From positions 1-54,200 of IMG/VR virus record IMGVR_UViG_3300025543_000035: DNA of 54,200 nucleotides. The stretch is one strand, 5' to 3'. Positions 19,501 to 26,110 of this stretch are shown piece by piece. The notes under the pieces were generated by a model that did no database searches, was not told where the DNA came from, and saw only the letters and a program-made list of their open reading frames with translations. This DNA is from a virus. A program made the translations under genes and the position numbers. Each line of letters starts with the position of its first letter. Position 1 is the first letter of the stretch.

Positions 19501-21605
19501 GTGGTACAGGGATAGCAAGCGGTGCAACAGTATTATCTATCACGAATGCTACTACATTTGAATTAAGTGCTAATGCTACTGCCTCTAATTCAAATACAAC
19601 TCTCACCTTTACTCCTGTAAAAACACGTACACGGCCATTCGGTTACCGCTTTTCTCTACGTCAACCATACAACAAACCCCAATGGGCTTTGTATGGAATG
19701 AGAGCATACCGAGAAGCGAGTATTACTGGCTCTAACACTATTGCTGGTTATCAACACGGTCCTCTTGTACAGCAAGAAACTCAAACATGGACATATGCAG
19801 GTGGTTCAGGTTTGAGTAACACTACTTATCCTAATACATACGTTGGTGTTATGGAACGACAAACGAACTTTAGTGGTATGCTTGGAGTCGATAAACCAGA
19901 ATGGCAAGTACGTTATGGAAACGGTATGCGTATGACAAGAGCATTTGGATGCCCTGTACGAACATTACGTAATGCATCTACAGTAGTAAGAGATTGGTGG
20001 GGCGATGCTACTGGAAAGAGTATTGATTCAATTCATAATGCTGTAAAATACTATCTTGTTGATTGGTGGGGTAACACTCGTGGTGAAGATGTACGTCGTT
20101 ATCCTGTACGTGGGTTTGGTATCAGACCTGCATGGGACAGTAGTGATGCTTACGAGTACGATAGAGTAAGCGACAGAACTCCATATCAACGTCTATACAA
20201 TAATGGTCAACCGCTTGTTAACTTGAAAACTATAACTGATTTGACCGATTCAAATGTAGACGATGGAACAAAAGTACCAAGATTCGGTGGTCGTCTTAAC
20301 AATGTTAACAATAACGATGCTAATAATTTAGTCGATGTATTTATGCCAACACACGCTCAACGAATAGGAGACATGGGTAACGGACGAGGAGTTCGATACC
20401 CAACTGCATTTAATGAAGATTTGATTACTGATGTTGATGAACCATATCATACAACAGGTGTAGTGTTGTCACACAATACCGCTGAACCGAATACATCAGA
20501 AGGTTTGATACGAGCAAGAAATGACGTACTGCAACCTAATGAAGTTTCTCGTGGAATAAGTGCTCGACTCGGTATAGATGAAAATGGACTGTTAAAACCA
20601 GAAGCCGTAGCAAGCGATAGAGTAGAAGATTTCAGCGGTGAGACACCACACAAAGATGCTGTAAGTCGCTCAAGTCCACGTATAGGTATTGATGGTGAGA
20701 ACATAGAAGGTGTGGACGACAACATGATGGCAATCAATACCGAAGCACATAGTCTACACACAGACAGAAACGTGGGACAGCGTGTTGTTTTACAAGGTGG
20801 ATTGACCGCTGGTTCGCAAACATTAGGTAACTACGATTTGACAAGTTTAACCTTCGCTGGACAGCCACAAGGTGGTGTCATGCGTTATACACACACTTCC
20901 AACTTCAATCCTTTAGGCGGTACATATTTGGCCGAGACTCGTAATTTCTTGTCTCCTGTAAGCGACAAGGATTGGGGTGGTATAAGTGGGTCAAATAAGA
21001 CAGCGAATCCATACGAAACAAATGTTTTCGTTAGTAGCGCACAGACTAATTTTACAGATAAAAGTATTACGTTTATGCTAAGAACTGTAAGACTACTTGA
21101 CAAGCAACACGTAGAAGTTTTCAGACCTAACAACGCACTTCACTCATCATCCCCGCAATATGGTGCGAATTACTTCTCCGCTACTGGTGGAGGAAAGTAT
21201 GGTCTATTCTTGTATGAAACTACTAACGGTAGAGCAAGTTCAGGATATTATATCCGAGCAACTAATCCTGATACCAATCCTCCATATGCACCAGCCTACG
21301 TAATGAACATATCATCAAATGAAAGTGTACCAGTAAGTAAAGGACCAAAAATTATTGGAATAAGTGATACGTCGTTCGATTCTTCATTACTCAATAACGA
21401 AGTTACAAGACTTGTCATAAGTGAAAATACATTGCAACATTATCGTTCCGATGCACCGAGAAGGCGTTCTCGTATTGATAGTGATGAGAAGGTAAAGCGC
21501 ATGGACTTTACCGTACTCCCACGATTCTCACAAGCCCTGCACCCTAAAGGACATAAAGGAGATGTAACCTACAACACATCAGACCACACAGGTGATGGCT
21601 CATGA
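4599..21605 (+). CDS. Giant 5668-residue tail fibre/adhesin-like protein
   Basis: One uninterrupted frame of 17,007 bases encodes about 600 kDa, nearly a third of the window. ATG 4599 follows GAGATGAT. Residues ~1-230 form a LamG/concanavalin A-like lectin domain (YFFDGVSDSIIIPQ, FTIEAWVIPD, IELYVNNVLIAKE, HVYLGGKGGEFRGAIESIHF). A second LamG-like stretch lies at ~4280-4440. Residues ~4936-5007 hold a module common in phage structural proteins (VGMGVSGTGIASGATVLSIT). The rest is beta-rich, Asn/Gly/Thr/Ser/Tyr-rich and cysteine-poor, with many HNP/HPG/WG turns. No signal peptide or membrane helix, so it is a virion part and not a secreted protein. Position after the distal tail gene suggests a host-recognition fibre or tail-tip megaprotein. 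Confidence 0.7.
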   Translation: MVAIGRTSHAYFFDGVSDSIIIPQSRFNSTGVERNDNKLPLSTLSDIELENTIGSISNADFTIEAWVIPDCGGIVAKRDGQFTLEIGTVDTAGPAKFTLFMETGVGVQAIEVTSATPESNRWKGTVFPSQEFGGIHESYNRFNTSSYGEASGLNFKNRPLYHVVGTCINNSIELYVNNVLIAKETVPDFYRISDTNGHVYLGGKGGEFRGAIESIHFSNSAGSNIFSNEAPTLGDTSTGMYRFEEPLDIVETVYTMNAVTAASNGSTTTITIGASDAQSLIAKLTGKAYDSSSPTTDFTASPYSMGKYEVKDFYSTPGTSATLSIAHTPYNLLINAGSLNRNTFKPNQKPPERVRLHSINGSSGVITISSIHVDFVNGTDGLRGLLHSRTADIDNYFVVVGADLLVDNGTGKPYQPPHYGTQIFDKTGQMVLDESETQSHGLVYSSRMATTTTDATNPFAVVWPTTLDELFQVGHSGRHALSHITGHEYMRKLPKPNAMNVDQLMDGSADLVSMHYDSSQKNLRDTIKMNSLIDVYAENVRGVVSSHLNSSSVASLVNNGLPVAARELIAIGGAGFDVRPFFLKGPVPNKYNDESTRLYHLRPEKESRIALLKVPALQSSHDLAPFVEIHYNAIDLTGASMGISGPMLMIEKTVPACSHILSGSTRVLDVITSDLANTELYSAGGVVTLTKLSGKSYALLNDGHLVGDNTGGNEVDNELDFSNTPAVYTPVSDVSAEPASPPKAINKSHNSGNHESVYHRLILTPRRNDIATTSATKTMRLNVHKTNSTAGQFDIGTTNLSAHMFEVFDIIDNKVSPNLAEVQLFIQPSNKNRTNQFHNLVDLFSDNDSFCRFNLLQLISRGTVRSVNESFDDSNTQHTEVIIRGIGEKVLSQNVNVTGSGSPDSHVVKEIEPNSPVVTVTLGGPGQGAVNTKPTFDPATLMRLPGSTRRICAVQAVIVTAKEGSNANVNTITVQPLNNNSPDIASWGTYCFPKKGRIYLADGASAEYVKKNGTGFVFSSGTIADRTFLSGNGTAYATFYEWALATGLLVSTAGSGATVTDDTSIYIYNEDNFTDDSLVQDGSTVNDRMFQSMNDVNHDYQLGTQYSSTRAMVEIPFFPQQFFEHETEGIFPGPDNSMKIHIDATYTAHSWNPTPVGRRADDIQTADRSANSAYTYNIHGKNFVSSSTIQQIVYDSSGKFFKIFVSHPEMFPPVDTGVTEYRNLKSLHRFRRAFIPNGMWCIYVNDPSTDGYLKVWENETATNNVNSGSYATGFFESAIPQTAIHIAQGYRSENLIPLDSDMETPSSDLEARSPYYYDNANVQTQGGNLDYGLRQYVSAIEIKEGPLSNPHAPKILSKRATSTIVKGSDNGSGTYSIILEDTENFPELVEYSRNSSNELSLAEGDMLYIGEVILSDGTSHEGMYFGKKSLTNNLDVVNWKCTTTSLTLEGATFRLKSAGRSLYTLSSPANSLTEENTAVTFLPDSSEQWTIAANASADSTTSIQITPATANRLAHANTIGMNIRKDDELYFEDASDSNIIKYLGKVSQIISKFAGSTTNTTITLTANNVNEVTTGDKIRLSAASVMAVDFDAILNKTWINPYAQGGMRNGDTVWMNMTLNNPHAVEGLFCKSRGVLNEGLVWKGFNGGQGALATRPRDSIPLENFLIGDTCVETAQNLVQHINKTIEMNYEAMGLNASQAPSVAYVDPYLASKGHARVLLYDVGHDREFIAFHDLHMQVQSSAATPNIGFNRNIVHAGGVTKLDKFLVSHNGGAPHYFTTQIDVANGYPSENKFLRSTQQSKFIESAYAHNIANQNQGLFSIENPATSGNNAFLKGKGHGHFVHSGYMNGYTADTFTVSDNALPRVEPAVASLYWANEVHSISRSMSGSEFVRSLRTHRETQDPVLKTHTFRDASTLFDTPDGTRCISAFLCLKGNRNLELDLTNHDESRLKHLPHWSQMDFVRRLVLDCGEIGVKEGVTDIEAATRELVRMINQAGAKHGRTQVHTIQQGVGDVAITGSTHDPAPWWFTDESFNSNDKGTHMGYVRAHLGRVVEDINGNEGYSIIIHSTIPGASGRNFCVWLDNSKGQASYKPLFLIGHGGRFRNFWCQPDETSGENMHPAPMPLNKHGRPFAPITSLREYTLQEEPAEPFTNNHDVARRDSDNDSRTVRNISGHIGALNHNTVSDESFEIQGVATSYVEGLRAGKTAVGRINFGGLVASGIPGFAPDAGEYGLGVRGDRRFDFKYGEAKIPGGTAPTDITAYTGNANPQKLREDKVGESNLYGFRFTDHLGNNYGVRYIYRKFGENFSNQNTVLPSTLDDEIVVYINDDDVSMGGFTIGGHMLGYGEPSGRIDNTTLQFSKWRGNEWRGVYAPEAGVDSIVTWDGSADTLTVFLQAPFNTGNTDLNNHPDILGYLGYPKTNGVIHLHDTFTGTTAKGFIGNVLSYESRTVNDLTGAHVFYGIRGDGFTSSHHVTSASASSAGTVNDTSKVQPHASNNVFRVLMSSRINWTTLLTDEVLAYATMEAINHPNPNIEEGTTVDCRHLYACDGRTLGDWGVTEDAIIVRAFNPQRGSTPLSKMFSATMHTDFGIQAAHLEYGEYTTLKQVSSTGKHTFTASNVLNKPISDADLDKNRQVDCGYLPKTILQIRTKGKGYHANTATPVLVDSFNNAISTKAWKENLKGETFTSISGDHILPALSNPMILVDTIATGTDTMTLVGSKITNALIPAGQEGTSVNSLAKKPSYGERLRYYYQEKQFSLLESKNGSNSLTEIIWNDLFSNDDWVSKIGAKTVSNQEHVLQRFAEQQIGGYRSYGSVDSEPLIYFKGGRDSNDHSVPLYFGGGFSGVVMDVNDGTENDYSDFYTHPYSTGPTGTAGIQNANEISTSFAIVDCNAILSFFPATALLNQHRASINSPFFNSANRVTTDLDNGSFAVNSALPAPVKARYTAGTILQRPVPVILRVANPNARYDPSSGDTVRAHTETHTMFAIYGPGQAFPFTEQASANSDNQPHPGYVVTTGNTWSKVPYGLNLPNDIKNTANQYSPPTLAHQNARNRFHWLYGWNWSPPQGIPNIGDAGGSGVGLMQRPDHGYHYGEHFNYVGTVHANNIADMKKAHPYKHVGAMYYSIAMGADMTFHMDGGYHPGGSWLDNQMAFNPSHPKSNYAIKRGTNIVHPTAFRVSGLMAKTILTGSADVALSQVEPELVVVDATRCQNGEELATILGQAMNEFPGKSAIKAMGGTFAPSMGNAMRQDRYGWIELDFTSYTVPEASSGDFDLTSSYVSVKATVTSATQAILEQIPACGWLRTSEGGATGVSGAGDIPCYAPYHSREVVYQSSAWSVIFALAPNKHSKLPVFEDVKVYEDILAGSYVAADDIPDLSSAPSKLYVWSKAGVHRFNNENETARDHMTQVHFSGIVDAIDRTRPIGAIGWAGERYSYLNSLKVGTEGYGAGLGAWHAKLGFSPYGSSNSCMTAYGHLPHTKPIKWSPEASRLLNGVGGTTTGISTPYTWNLGLAYNNSYYTGNVADYASRYNDGGNSGQPIHHDDNDSTSFDVIKNLHQPQGVYSRAFVVISYESEFPLVAKHDRDGITATGDWLTVVSKTNIDSVSAADAIKFAGTVQWDERIHNSERFTAPANAGPNVEALIATSGDGSPLPFANTALDSYVEGGITVAPVANDALLANAEPCFAETGDLFSDIDESPGTGDRRNLRLEYYLAASLPSDGSAGATNVTSRYSYGRDFWWGDINAYKANEYSPARNFSVENVVWKRMDGGNLSLPAVNARGLGAVPFVTRVSSDGTNAYLTGEKLLGNNRFTFETTNNAMFPIIQAQEISHPQLAQLHPNRLRDILDIPNEEIQFESIEVLDDTGQVHSIEGGSPFGTIVRSFKQVSDRTAEGLAPAEVGSGVEPNLKIQLPNPDSIPGNIIIRSGFDRLQAYQTETMGTGGMLRPGIDSDIDGIFTDTTDGPRLGPTFSDHEYDHISQNLSEELFPEMTRKGWKSSTNNAPLKTSYELHDRSLYFHVTKNGNSHTHRYPTTYSHANGVVNNDLTGVSFVGTTLTVNNAVNANLFVGGFGNADWVGGALVKKYLRLHNPTTGESGVASFTNIAGSTFENCKGDANFTSMVASSITACKVVPSYYVPAGSNRFFAARRMRDHAEVSGNSPDMAHSLYLTGGGTQTPYETYKKPILTPMAVPRMGHHFVNASQVMLPGHWAHPAYQGLYGLHRAERSAFVANTEKTLINDTALDVSTIPSSTTDQITGYDPSITIGTMTATPSGPSDIHGGAFTLMFETKVKYDGYGVLASKGQAGVVNSKGGHTIVLEAAATYTLKHHFPDPSEVGAYQIVIQPNIHKSQLIGFHENGPATDVPVAGGATGSAIELTGQQVALVVGIREPDAGTGGLGLVLAEAVMADVRGCELFINELMIDHDPDHGSQFTNIPPLMSYNPLGVQSSESPAFTRRSLPYNRSMFAYATPGITSNIPWWSIVHESGPEDSSADGIRHLSIHRLDNYYEFLRASAGSIGCQLTLGGYPSNYPDLYSNVLENISLAPVCTVVSKIGSPVTVITVDDARGFPKVPHYGMKLEYTDADGVRRTHTYTERSGNDATYMNKPYRFTITASSNFTNNLTVGTKIRLTRAYDFRPAGTIFNDTRTSVITHSLLADNQAFNGSRDTNSLHMGDAYLCLWHPNLGRPHTFYSDSSRTWLNPLTDRAVLSKPLNSMPEHFETVHYHDATYYASLGPFAFNIATPTKPGTILTKAPSGASTPTAPMTVIGNGTTNAFSGTVSLTANQILSQNTTGSLPALTVSDLINIDDETFSITAITGSHTITYTNPNGGGAQSILATVFTLERSAAHTTINSNVKTGADGSTSSATQSSGAPLLNHYWPCGSRGGPLTSRLDGYGYVSASWDYPLEYTSDGPVWVDHDDDGSYAVSLGITKSVYDNFTDATCDTTNTDATVTMDSTTKLAVGMGVSGTGIASGATVLSITNATTFELSANATASNSNTTLTFTPVKTRTRPFGYRFSLRQPYNKPQWALYGMRAYREASITGSNTIAGYQHGPLVQQETQTWTYAGGSGLSNTTYPNTYVGVMERQTNFSGMLGVDKPEWQVRYGNGMRMTRAFGCPVRTLRNASTVVRDWWGDATGKSIDSIHNAVKYYLVDWWGNTRGEDVRRYPVRGFGIRPAWDSSDAYEYDRVSDRTPYQRLYNNGQPLVNLKTITDLTDSNVDDGTKVPRFGGRLNNVNNNDANNLVDVFMPTHAQRIGDMGNGRGVRYPTAFNEDLITDVDEPYHTTGVVLSHNTAEPNTSEGLIRARNDVLQPNEVSRGISARLGIDENGLLKPEAVASDRVEDFSGETPHKDAVSRSSPRIGIDGENIEGVDDNMMAINTEAHSLHTDRNVGQRVVLQGGLTAGSQTLGNYDLTSLTFAGQPQGGVMRYTHTSNFNPLGGTYLAETRNFLSPVSDKDWGGISGSNKTANPYETNVFVSSAQTNFTDKSITFMLRTVRLLDKQHVEVFRPNNALHSSSPQYGANYFSATGGGKYGLFLYETTNGRASSGYYIRATNPDTNPPYAPAYVMNISSNESVPVSKGPKIIGISDTSFDSSLLNNEVTRLVISENTLQHYRSDAPRRRSRIDSDEKVKRMDFTVLPRFSQALHPKGHKGDVTYNTSDHTGDGS

Positions 21606-21940
21606 TGGATTACGACTTTTGTGATTGTTGTACTCCTATGGAAAATGCATTTGCATTAATGAAAGCAAAAAAGAAGAGTAAACCGTTTCACGGTTACAAC
21701 CCTAACAAACATCATCGAAAAGGTGGCTTGAACGCTAAAGGTCGAGCCGCCGCTAAAAGAGAGTCTGGTGCTAATCTAAAACCTCCAGTTACTACTAAAC
21801 CCAGTAAACTGAAACCCGGCTCTAAAAAAGCAAAGCGACGTAAATCGTTTTGTGCTCGCATGGGTGGAATGAAAGGACCTACAAGTAAGAAAGGCAAACT
21901 CACACCTAAAGGGGCATCCCTTAAACGGTGGAACTGCTGA
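21602..21940 (+). CDS. Small basic protein with SFCARMGGMKG motif (DUF6321-like)
   Basis: 112 residues; the start codon overlaps the stop of the giant gene (ATGA). After an N-terminal Cys-containing segment (MMDYDFCDCC) the protein is strongly basic. It carries GGLNAKGRAAAKRESGANLK, then PGSKKAKRRKSFCARMGGMK and ends LKRWNC. I recognise this as a short family widespread in tailed phages (DUF6321-type by memory); its function is not known to me. High Lys/Arg content suggests nucleic-acid contact or packaging within the virion. The four-cysteine N-terminus plus the Cys pair near the C-terminus could bind a metal. Confidence 0.6.
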   Translation: MMDYDFCDCCTPMENAFALMKAKKKSKPFHGYNPNKHHRKGGLNAKGRAAAKRESGANLKPPVTTKPSKLKPGSKKAKRRKSFCARMGGMKGPTSKKGKLTPKGASLKRWNC

Positions 21941-23340
21941 TGACTCTTATCAAAAATACTACTACTGGTCGGTTTAACACCGATGTTAGTGAAGTCATGA
22001 GCCATGTACGTAAGCCCGTGTTTGTTGACAATGCTGTTCATCATGCTCGTGTAAGCGTACAAACTTCATCGAAGCCAAAGATTACTGTAGAAAAAAGCAA
22101 TACCCGCACACTACAGGTTATGCCTCAATCGTCATATCAGATTGTTGAGGGTGAATCAGGAGTACAGATTACACACGCTCAAACACCCGGTCATGAATAC
22201 ACTGGTAAACCATATTTTAATGGTGAAAGTTTATCTTCAAGCAACGTTCCAATCCTTCTATTCAATGAACTGCGCCCTTCCGAACGTTTAGTTCTAAAAT
22301 CTATAGAAGATAGTACAATAGGAGTTTTTGGGCATTTACAGAATATGAAAAGTCGTACTCTTGATGACATAGGATTTACCCATGATGCCGTGAAAATGGG
22401 ACAGCCTCTCGATATTGGATTGAGAACAACAGACTTAGCCATAAAATTAGCAGAATCAGTAGATACAGGTATTACAAGTATGAATATTGGTCGCCATGAA
22501 TCAGTCGTTACAAAGAAAAGAAATCACAGTACAAGATTCATTGGGCAGAATTTCAATAACACGAATTTACTTACAGCATTGCGATACATTGCAAGACACG
22601 ATGGGCGAATGGTTCTATTAGATACATTTGGAAATTTACTGTATGTACCAATTTCTTTTAGTGAAAGTACAATTGATATATCAAACTCGTATAGTTCAGG
22701 ACAAAGTAAAAATCCAATTGATAATTCAGCAAATAGAGTTACAGTACAGGGTATTCCTATGGCATTGAATGATTTGGTTATAGTAACTGTAGACGATGCG
22801 GAATCACAAACGGACGACGTGCGAGAAATATCATCACCATTCGTAGACCATACTGTACGAAATAAAAATAGTGCAAAGAGAGTTGCTCGAAAAATTCTAC
22901 GAGGTCAGTCTTTAATGAAGGGTGCTGAAACAATTTCAAACAGTTATTCTGGTTTAGGACTAAGACCCGGTATGACGGTTATTCATGAAGGTAAGAATAA
23001 AATAATTACTGAAATTAGACATCAGCCCTTTGCTATGAAAAGCGATATATCGTTAATGAATATAGACGTTGGACTTGAAGGTATTTTGCAATCGTTGAAC
23101 GAAGGATTTACTGTAGAAGCAAATAACATTAATCCTGAAAATATCTTCCAGATTACGGATGTCAATTTGGCAATGTTTGGAAAAGTAGAACTTAAAATCC
23201 ATGCTGAAATATATGAAAATAAGGTTATGAGTACCGCAATTCTTATTGGTGGTACATCGAGAGGAACAGTCGGTGGAAGGGGCGAACCTATGGGTGGAAG
23301 CAAGAGTAGCAAATTCCTTGTTGGAAGGGGTGGAGTGTAA
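21940..23340 (+). CDS. Baseplate hub / tail tip protein (gpD/gp27-like)
   Basis: 466 residues from ATG 21940, which overlaps the preceding TGA; a GTG at 21928 is in frame but less likely. The middle region (NTNLLTALRYIARHDGRMVL, then LDTFGNLLYVPISFSE) and the later segment (AKRVARKILRGQ, then LRPGMTVIHEG) match the layout of phage tail hub proteins: a beta domain, a small helix-rich insert, and a segment where a helix precedes a G-L-x-P-G-M strand. It is expected to close the tail tube tip and anchor fibres. It ends in a glycine-rich tail (GGTSRGTVGGRGEPMGGSKS). The call combines pattern and position; no enzyme motif is visible. Confidence 0.5.
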   Translation: MTLIKNTTTGRFNTDVSEVMSHVRKPVFVDNAVHHARVSVQTSSKPKITVEKSNTRTLQVMPQSSYQIVEGESGVQITHAQTPGHEYTGKPYFNGESLSSSNVPILLFNELRPSERLVLKSIEDSTIGVFGHLQNMKSRTLDDIGFTHDAVKMGQPLDIGLRTTDLAIKLAESVDTGITSMNIGRHESVVTKKRNHSTRFIGQNFNNTNLLTALRYIARHDGRMVLLDTFGNLLYVPISFSESTIDISNSYSSGQSKNPIDNSANRVTVQGIPMALNDLVIVTVDDAESQTDDVREISSPFVDHTVRNKNSAKRVARKILRGQSLMKGAETISNSYSGLGLRPGMTVIHEGKNKIITEIRHQPFAMKSDISLMNIDVGLEGILQSLNEGFTVEANNINPENIFQITDVNLAMFGKVELKIHAEIYENKVMSTAILIGGTSRGTVGGRGEPMGGSKSSKFLVGRGGV

Positions 23341-23684
23341 TGCCAATCAGTAATCACATACGCCGCCTACTCATTGAAACCATTAGAGATAACATCAATG
23401 AAGTTGTCTTGGGATTTGATGGTACACCAGCGACCAGCGACGATGGTTCAGCGGGGCGACCTGCCATCACACTCACGCCTACGGTTACGATAGTAGATGA
23501 CGGGACACTTCTAATAGAGGCGACACTTCCACACACAGAAACCTTTACTGAACCCATAAAGGAAGTATACATTCAAACAAGGGGTACAACAAGTTTTACT
23601 CCTGTAAGTAGATTCACCATTAAACCAATTACTAAAAATAATTCTAATGAAGTGAAAATTGAAATAACAATTGAGGTGGCATAA
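23340..23684 (+). CDS. Small tail-associated protein, function unknown
   Basis: 114 residues; ATG overlaps the preceding TAA (TAATG) and follows GGAGTG. The N-terminus is a helix (ISNHIRRLLIETIRDNINEV) and the rest is beta-sandwich-like, with strands PAITLTPTVTIVDDGTLLIEA and VKIEITIEVA. No known domain recognised. Wedged between the hub-like protein and the C1q-type fibre, it is probably an adaptor that attaches the fibre to the baseplate; that is inference from order alone. Confidence 0.5.
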   Translation: MPISNHIRRLLIETIRDNINEVVLGFDGTPATSDDGSAGRPAITLTPTVTIVDDGTLLIEATLPHTETFTEPIKEVYIQTRGTTSFTPVSRFTIKPITKNNSNEVKIEITIEVA

Positions 23685-26110
23685 TGACAGGTAATCCGTT
23701 ATCAGGACATACAAAAAAGAATATGACATTAACGACTCATACGAGTCTAAGCACTCCTACAATAGAAGATGGTTTATTTGATGGGGAACCAATCATCAGT
23801 CCCAGTATAACAAATGCATACGAAGGTATACATGGAAATGGAATTATCCTTGAAGAAGATACTGCTAAGGGGGATGGAGATAGAAACAATCCAATTAACT
23901 TGGCAGGTCGAGTAAATGGTGTTGCATCAAGTTCTCATTTCAGGGTAAATGTGTTAGGTGGTTACGCTGTAATAGACGGTGTAATGTTTGCCTTCGCAGG
24001 TTCAAATACAGACATAGACCTTATTTCTACAAGCGCACATAAGGCTGGTTCTCCTTCTGCACTAACTTCGGGTCAAGAAGCATTAGTAGTAATATATGTT
24101 AATTCTGATAATGATAATAATTCGATAGGGTGGGAAATGGGTTCTCCTGTTACTGCTGGTACATCATACCCACTTGCACCATCTTCATTTCTTAATTACC
24201 CTCTATCCTCATTGAATGTAAAACAATCTATTGTACTCGCTACATTGCGTTGTGTTTACGAATCAGGTTCAGGTGATTTAAACATTAAAGTAACTGAAAT
24301 AAATGATAAGAGAGTATTCATCAGACCTTCTCCTATTTATTTATCACCAGTAACATCGGGCGCAGTAGCGGCCACAGATGCTATCGAATCCCATACAGCC
24401 TTAGATAGTCTACATGGTGCTGATGAAACAGGTGCTATGTCTGCAAGTCGCTTTGGTGCTATATGGGAATCATATGGAACTGAACTATCAAGCACTACTG
24501 CGCCTGATAACGATAAGAGTGTTTTGTATTATAGTGGAACACATGCGGCTCGATTTACACGTTCAATCTTTGACCGTGTATTGACAAGCACAGCAACGAG
24601 TATAACACTCAAATCTACTGATGCTAATATTCTACTTCTAACTCCCGGTGGGAGTGCCACACTTACCACATCTGGTTCTTTCCCTGCTGGTTATATCATT
24701 GAAGTGCGAAATCTACATGCAAGTAACGCTGTAGTATTCGCTCGTGCTTCAAACTATTCTGTATCAGGAGGAACGCTTACAAGGTTCGTTTGTACTACAA
24801 GCCACGCCACTACACCCGTATTCAGCGTCTTATCAGACGACTCAATAGAAACTGTACAAATAGCAGACAATGCGGTTACAACGGCTAAGATATTAAATTC
24901 AAATGTTACCCTTGCCAAAATAGCAAACATTGCCGATGATAGAATCTTAGGAAATGTAAGCGGAGGTGCGGCGGCTCCTGCTGAATTAACCAAAGCGAAT
25001 GTATTGACTTTGCTCAATGTTGAAGATGGTGCTGATGCTACAGATACAGCCAATGTAACTGCGGCGGGTGCATTGATGGACTCAGAATTAACTGACTTAG
25101 CAGGTGTAAAAGGTGTAACAATATCTACATTGCAAGTTAAACCATCGGAAGGTGCGTTTGCTAACGGAGACAAAACCAAGTTAGATGGAATCGAAGCAAG
25201 TGCTGATGTTACAGACGCAACCAATGTTAACGCCGCAGGTGCAATAATGCACAGCGATTTGGGAACCAAAGGACAGATAGTAGTAGGAGATGGTTCAGGT
25301 GATGCAACTATACTCAGCGTCGGCACTAACAACCATGTTCTAACAGCAGATAGTTCGGAAGCATCTGGTGTTAAATGGGCGGCAACAGCGGCGGCAGGTA
25401 TAACAGCATTAACTGGTAATGTAACTGCAAGTGGTTCAGGTTCAGTAGCGGCTACTATTGCTGATGAAGCCGTAACATACGCTAAGATGCAACACGTTTC
25501 TGCTACAAGTAGAGTATTAGGAAGAATCACAAGTGGTGCGGGTGATGTTGAAGAACTCACAGGTGCTAACATCAGAACGATAGCCAACGTCGCTGATGGT
25601 GCAACGGAGTACACAGATGCTATGGCACAGGCCGCTAACGCCCCTGCTATTACAGGTAACACACTATTAGCAAACGGTAACGTAACGGCAATAGCGGCTA
25701 TTAACACTAAAGCGAAAGTAAGGGCTACAATGAGTGGGAACCTATCATACTCATCGGGTACAGTTACTTTACCATTTGACACAGAAGTGTATGATATAGG
25801 TAATGATTTTGATACATCGGCCTCGGCCAATTGCTTTGAAGCACCGAGAGATGGTTACTATTTGTTCAATGTTAATTGTTATTTTACATCTGCACCAAGT
25901 TGGTCTTTCACTTCGCTTTACAAAGATACAGGAAGCGGGTACGCTATTATGTTGAGAGGTCCGAGTTCAAATGGATTAAAAGAATTAGTATCATCAGTAT
26001 TCAAATTAGACGCAGGTGATAAAGTTCAAGCAAGAATTACAGCAGCATCAAGCGGTACAGTAGGTAATTTAGACACAATCACTTACTTTGTAGTACAGGA
26101 GATGGTATGA
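23684..26110 (+). CDS. Tail fibre with phage-type repeats and C-terminal C1q-like domain
   Basis: 808 residues; TAATG overlap with the preceding stop and a good site (GAGGTGG) upstream. Residues ~1-240 form an N-terminal attachment region (GRVNGVASSSHFRVNVLGGY). Residues ~400-680 carry Ala/Gly/Asp-rich repeats of the kind found in marine phage fibres (VEDGADATDTANVTAAGALM, KTKLDGIEASADVTDATNVN, VATIADEAVTYAKM-type units). The last ~120 residues look like a C1q/TNF-like trimer (EAPRDGYYLFNVNCYF, then LDAGDKVQARI and TYFVVQEMV). This is a typical receptor-binding tip. The repeats resemble bacteriophage fibres, suggesting exchange between archaeal and bacterial viruses. Confidence 0.7.
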   Translation: MTGNPLSGHTKKNMTLTTHTSLSTPTIEDGLFDGEPIISPSITNAYEGIHGNGIILEEDTAKGDGDRNNPINLAGRVNGVASSSHFRVNVLGGYAVIDGVMFAFAGSNTDIDLISTSAHKAGSPSALTSGQEALVVIYVNSDNDNNSIGWEMGSPVTAGTSYPLAPSSFLNYPLSSLNVKQSIVLATLRCVYESGSGDLNIKVTEINDKRVFIRPSPIYLSPVTSGAVAATDAIESHTALDSLHGADETGAMSASRFGAIWESYGTELSSTTAPDNDKSVLYYSGTHAARFTRSIFDRVLTSTATSITLKSTDANILLLTPGGSATLTTSGSFPAGYIIEVRNLHASNAVVFARASNYSVSGGTLTRFVCTTSHATTPVFSVLSDDSIETVQIADNAVTTAKILNSNVTLAKIANIADDRILGNVSGGAAAPAELTKANVLTLLNVEDGADATDTANVTAAGALMDSELTDLAGVKGVTISTLQVKPSEGAFANGDKTKLDGIEASADVTDATNVNAAGAIMHSDLGTKGQIVVGDGSGDATILSVGTNNHVLTADSSEASGVKWAATAAAGITALTGNVTASGSGSVAATIADEAVTYAKMQHVSATSRVLGRITSGAGDVEELTGANIRTIANVADGATEYTDAMAQAANAPAITGNTLLANGNVTAIAAINTKAKVRATMSGNLSYSSGTVTLPFDTEVYDIGNDFDTSASANCFEAPRDGYYLFNVNCYFTSAPSWSFTSLYKDTGSGYAIMLRGPSSNGLKELVSSVFKLDAGDKVQARITAASSGTVGNLDTITYFVVQEMV

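Noticed and set aside
24754-25830. 358-codon open frame on the minus strand opposite the tail fibre
   Set aside because: It is antisense to a well-supported fibre gene; its sequence is Ala/Val/Ser/Thr-rich from codon bias of the Ala/Thr/Gly repeats and has no domain or ribosome site.
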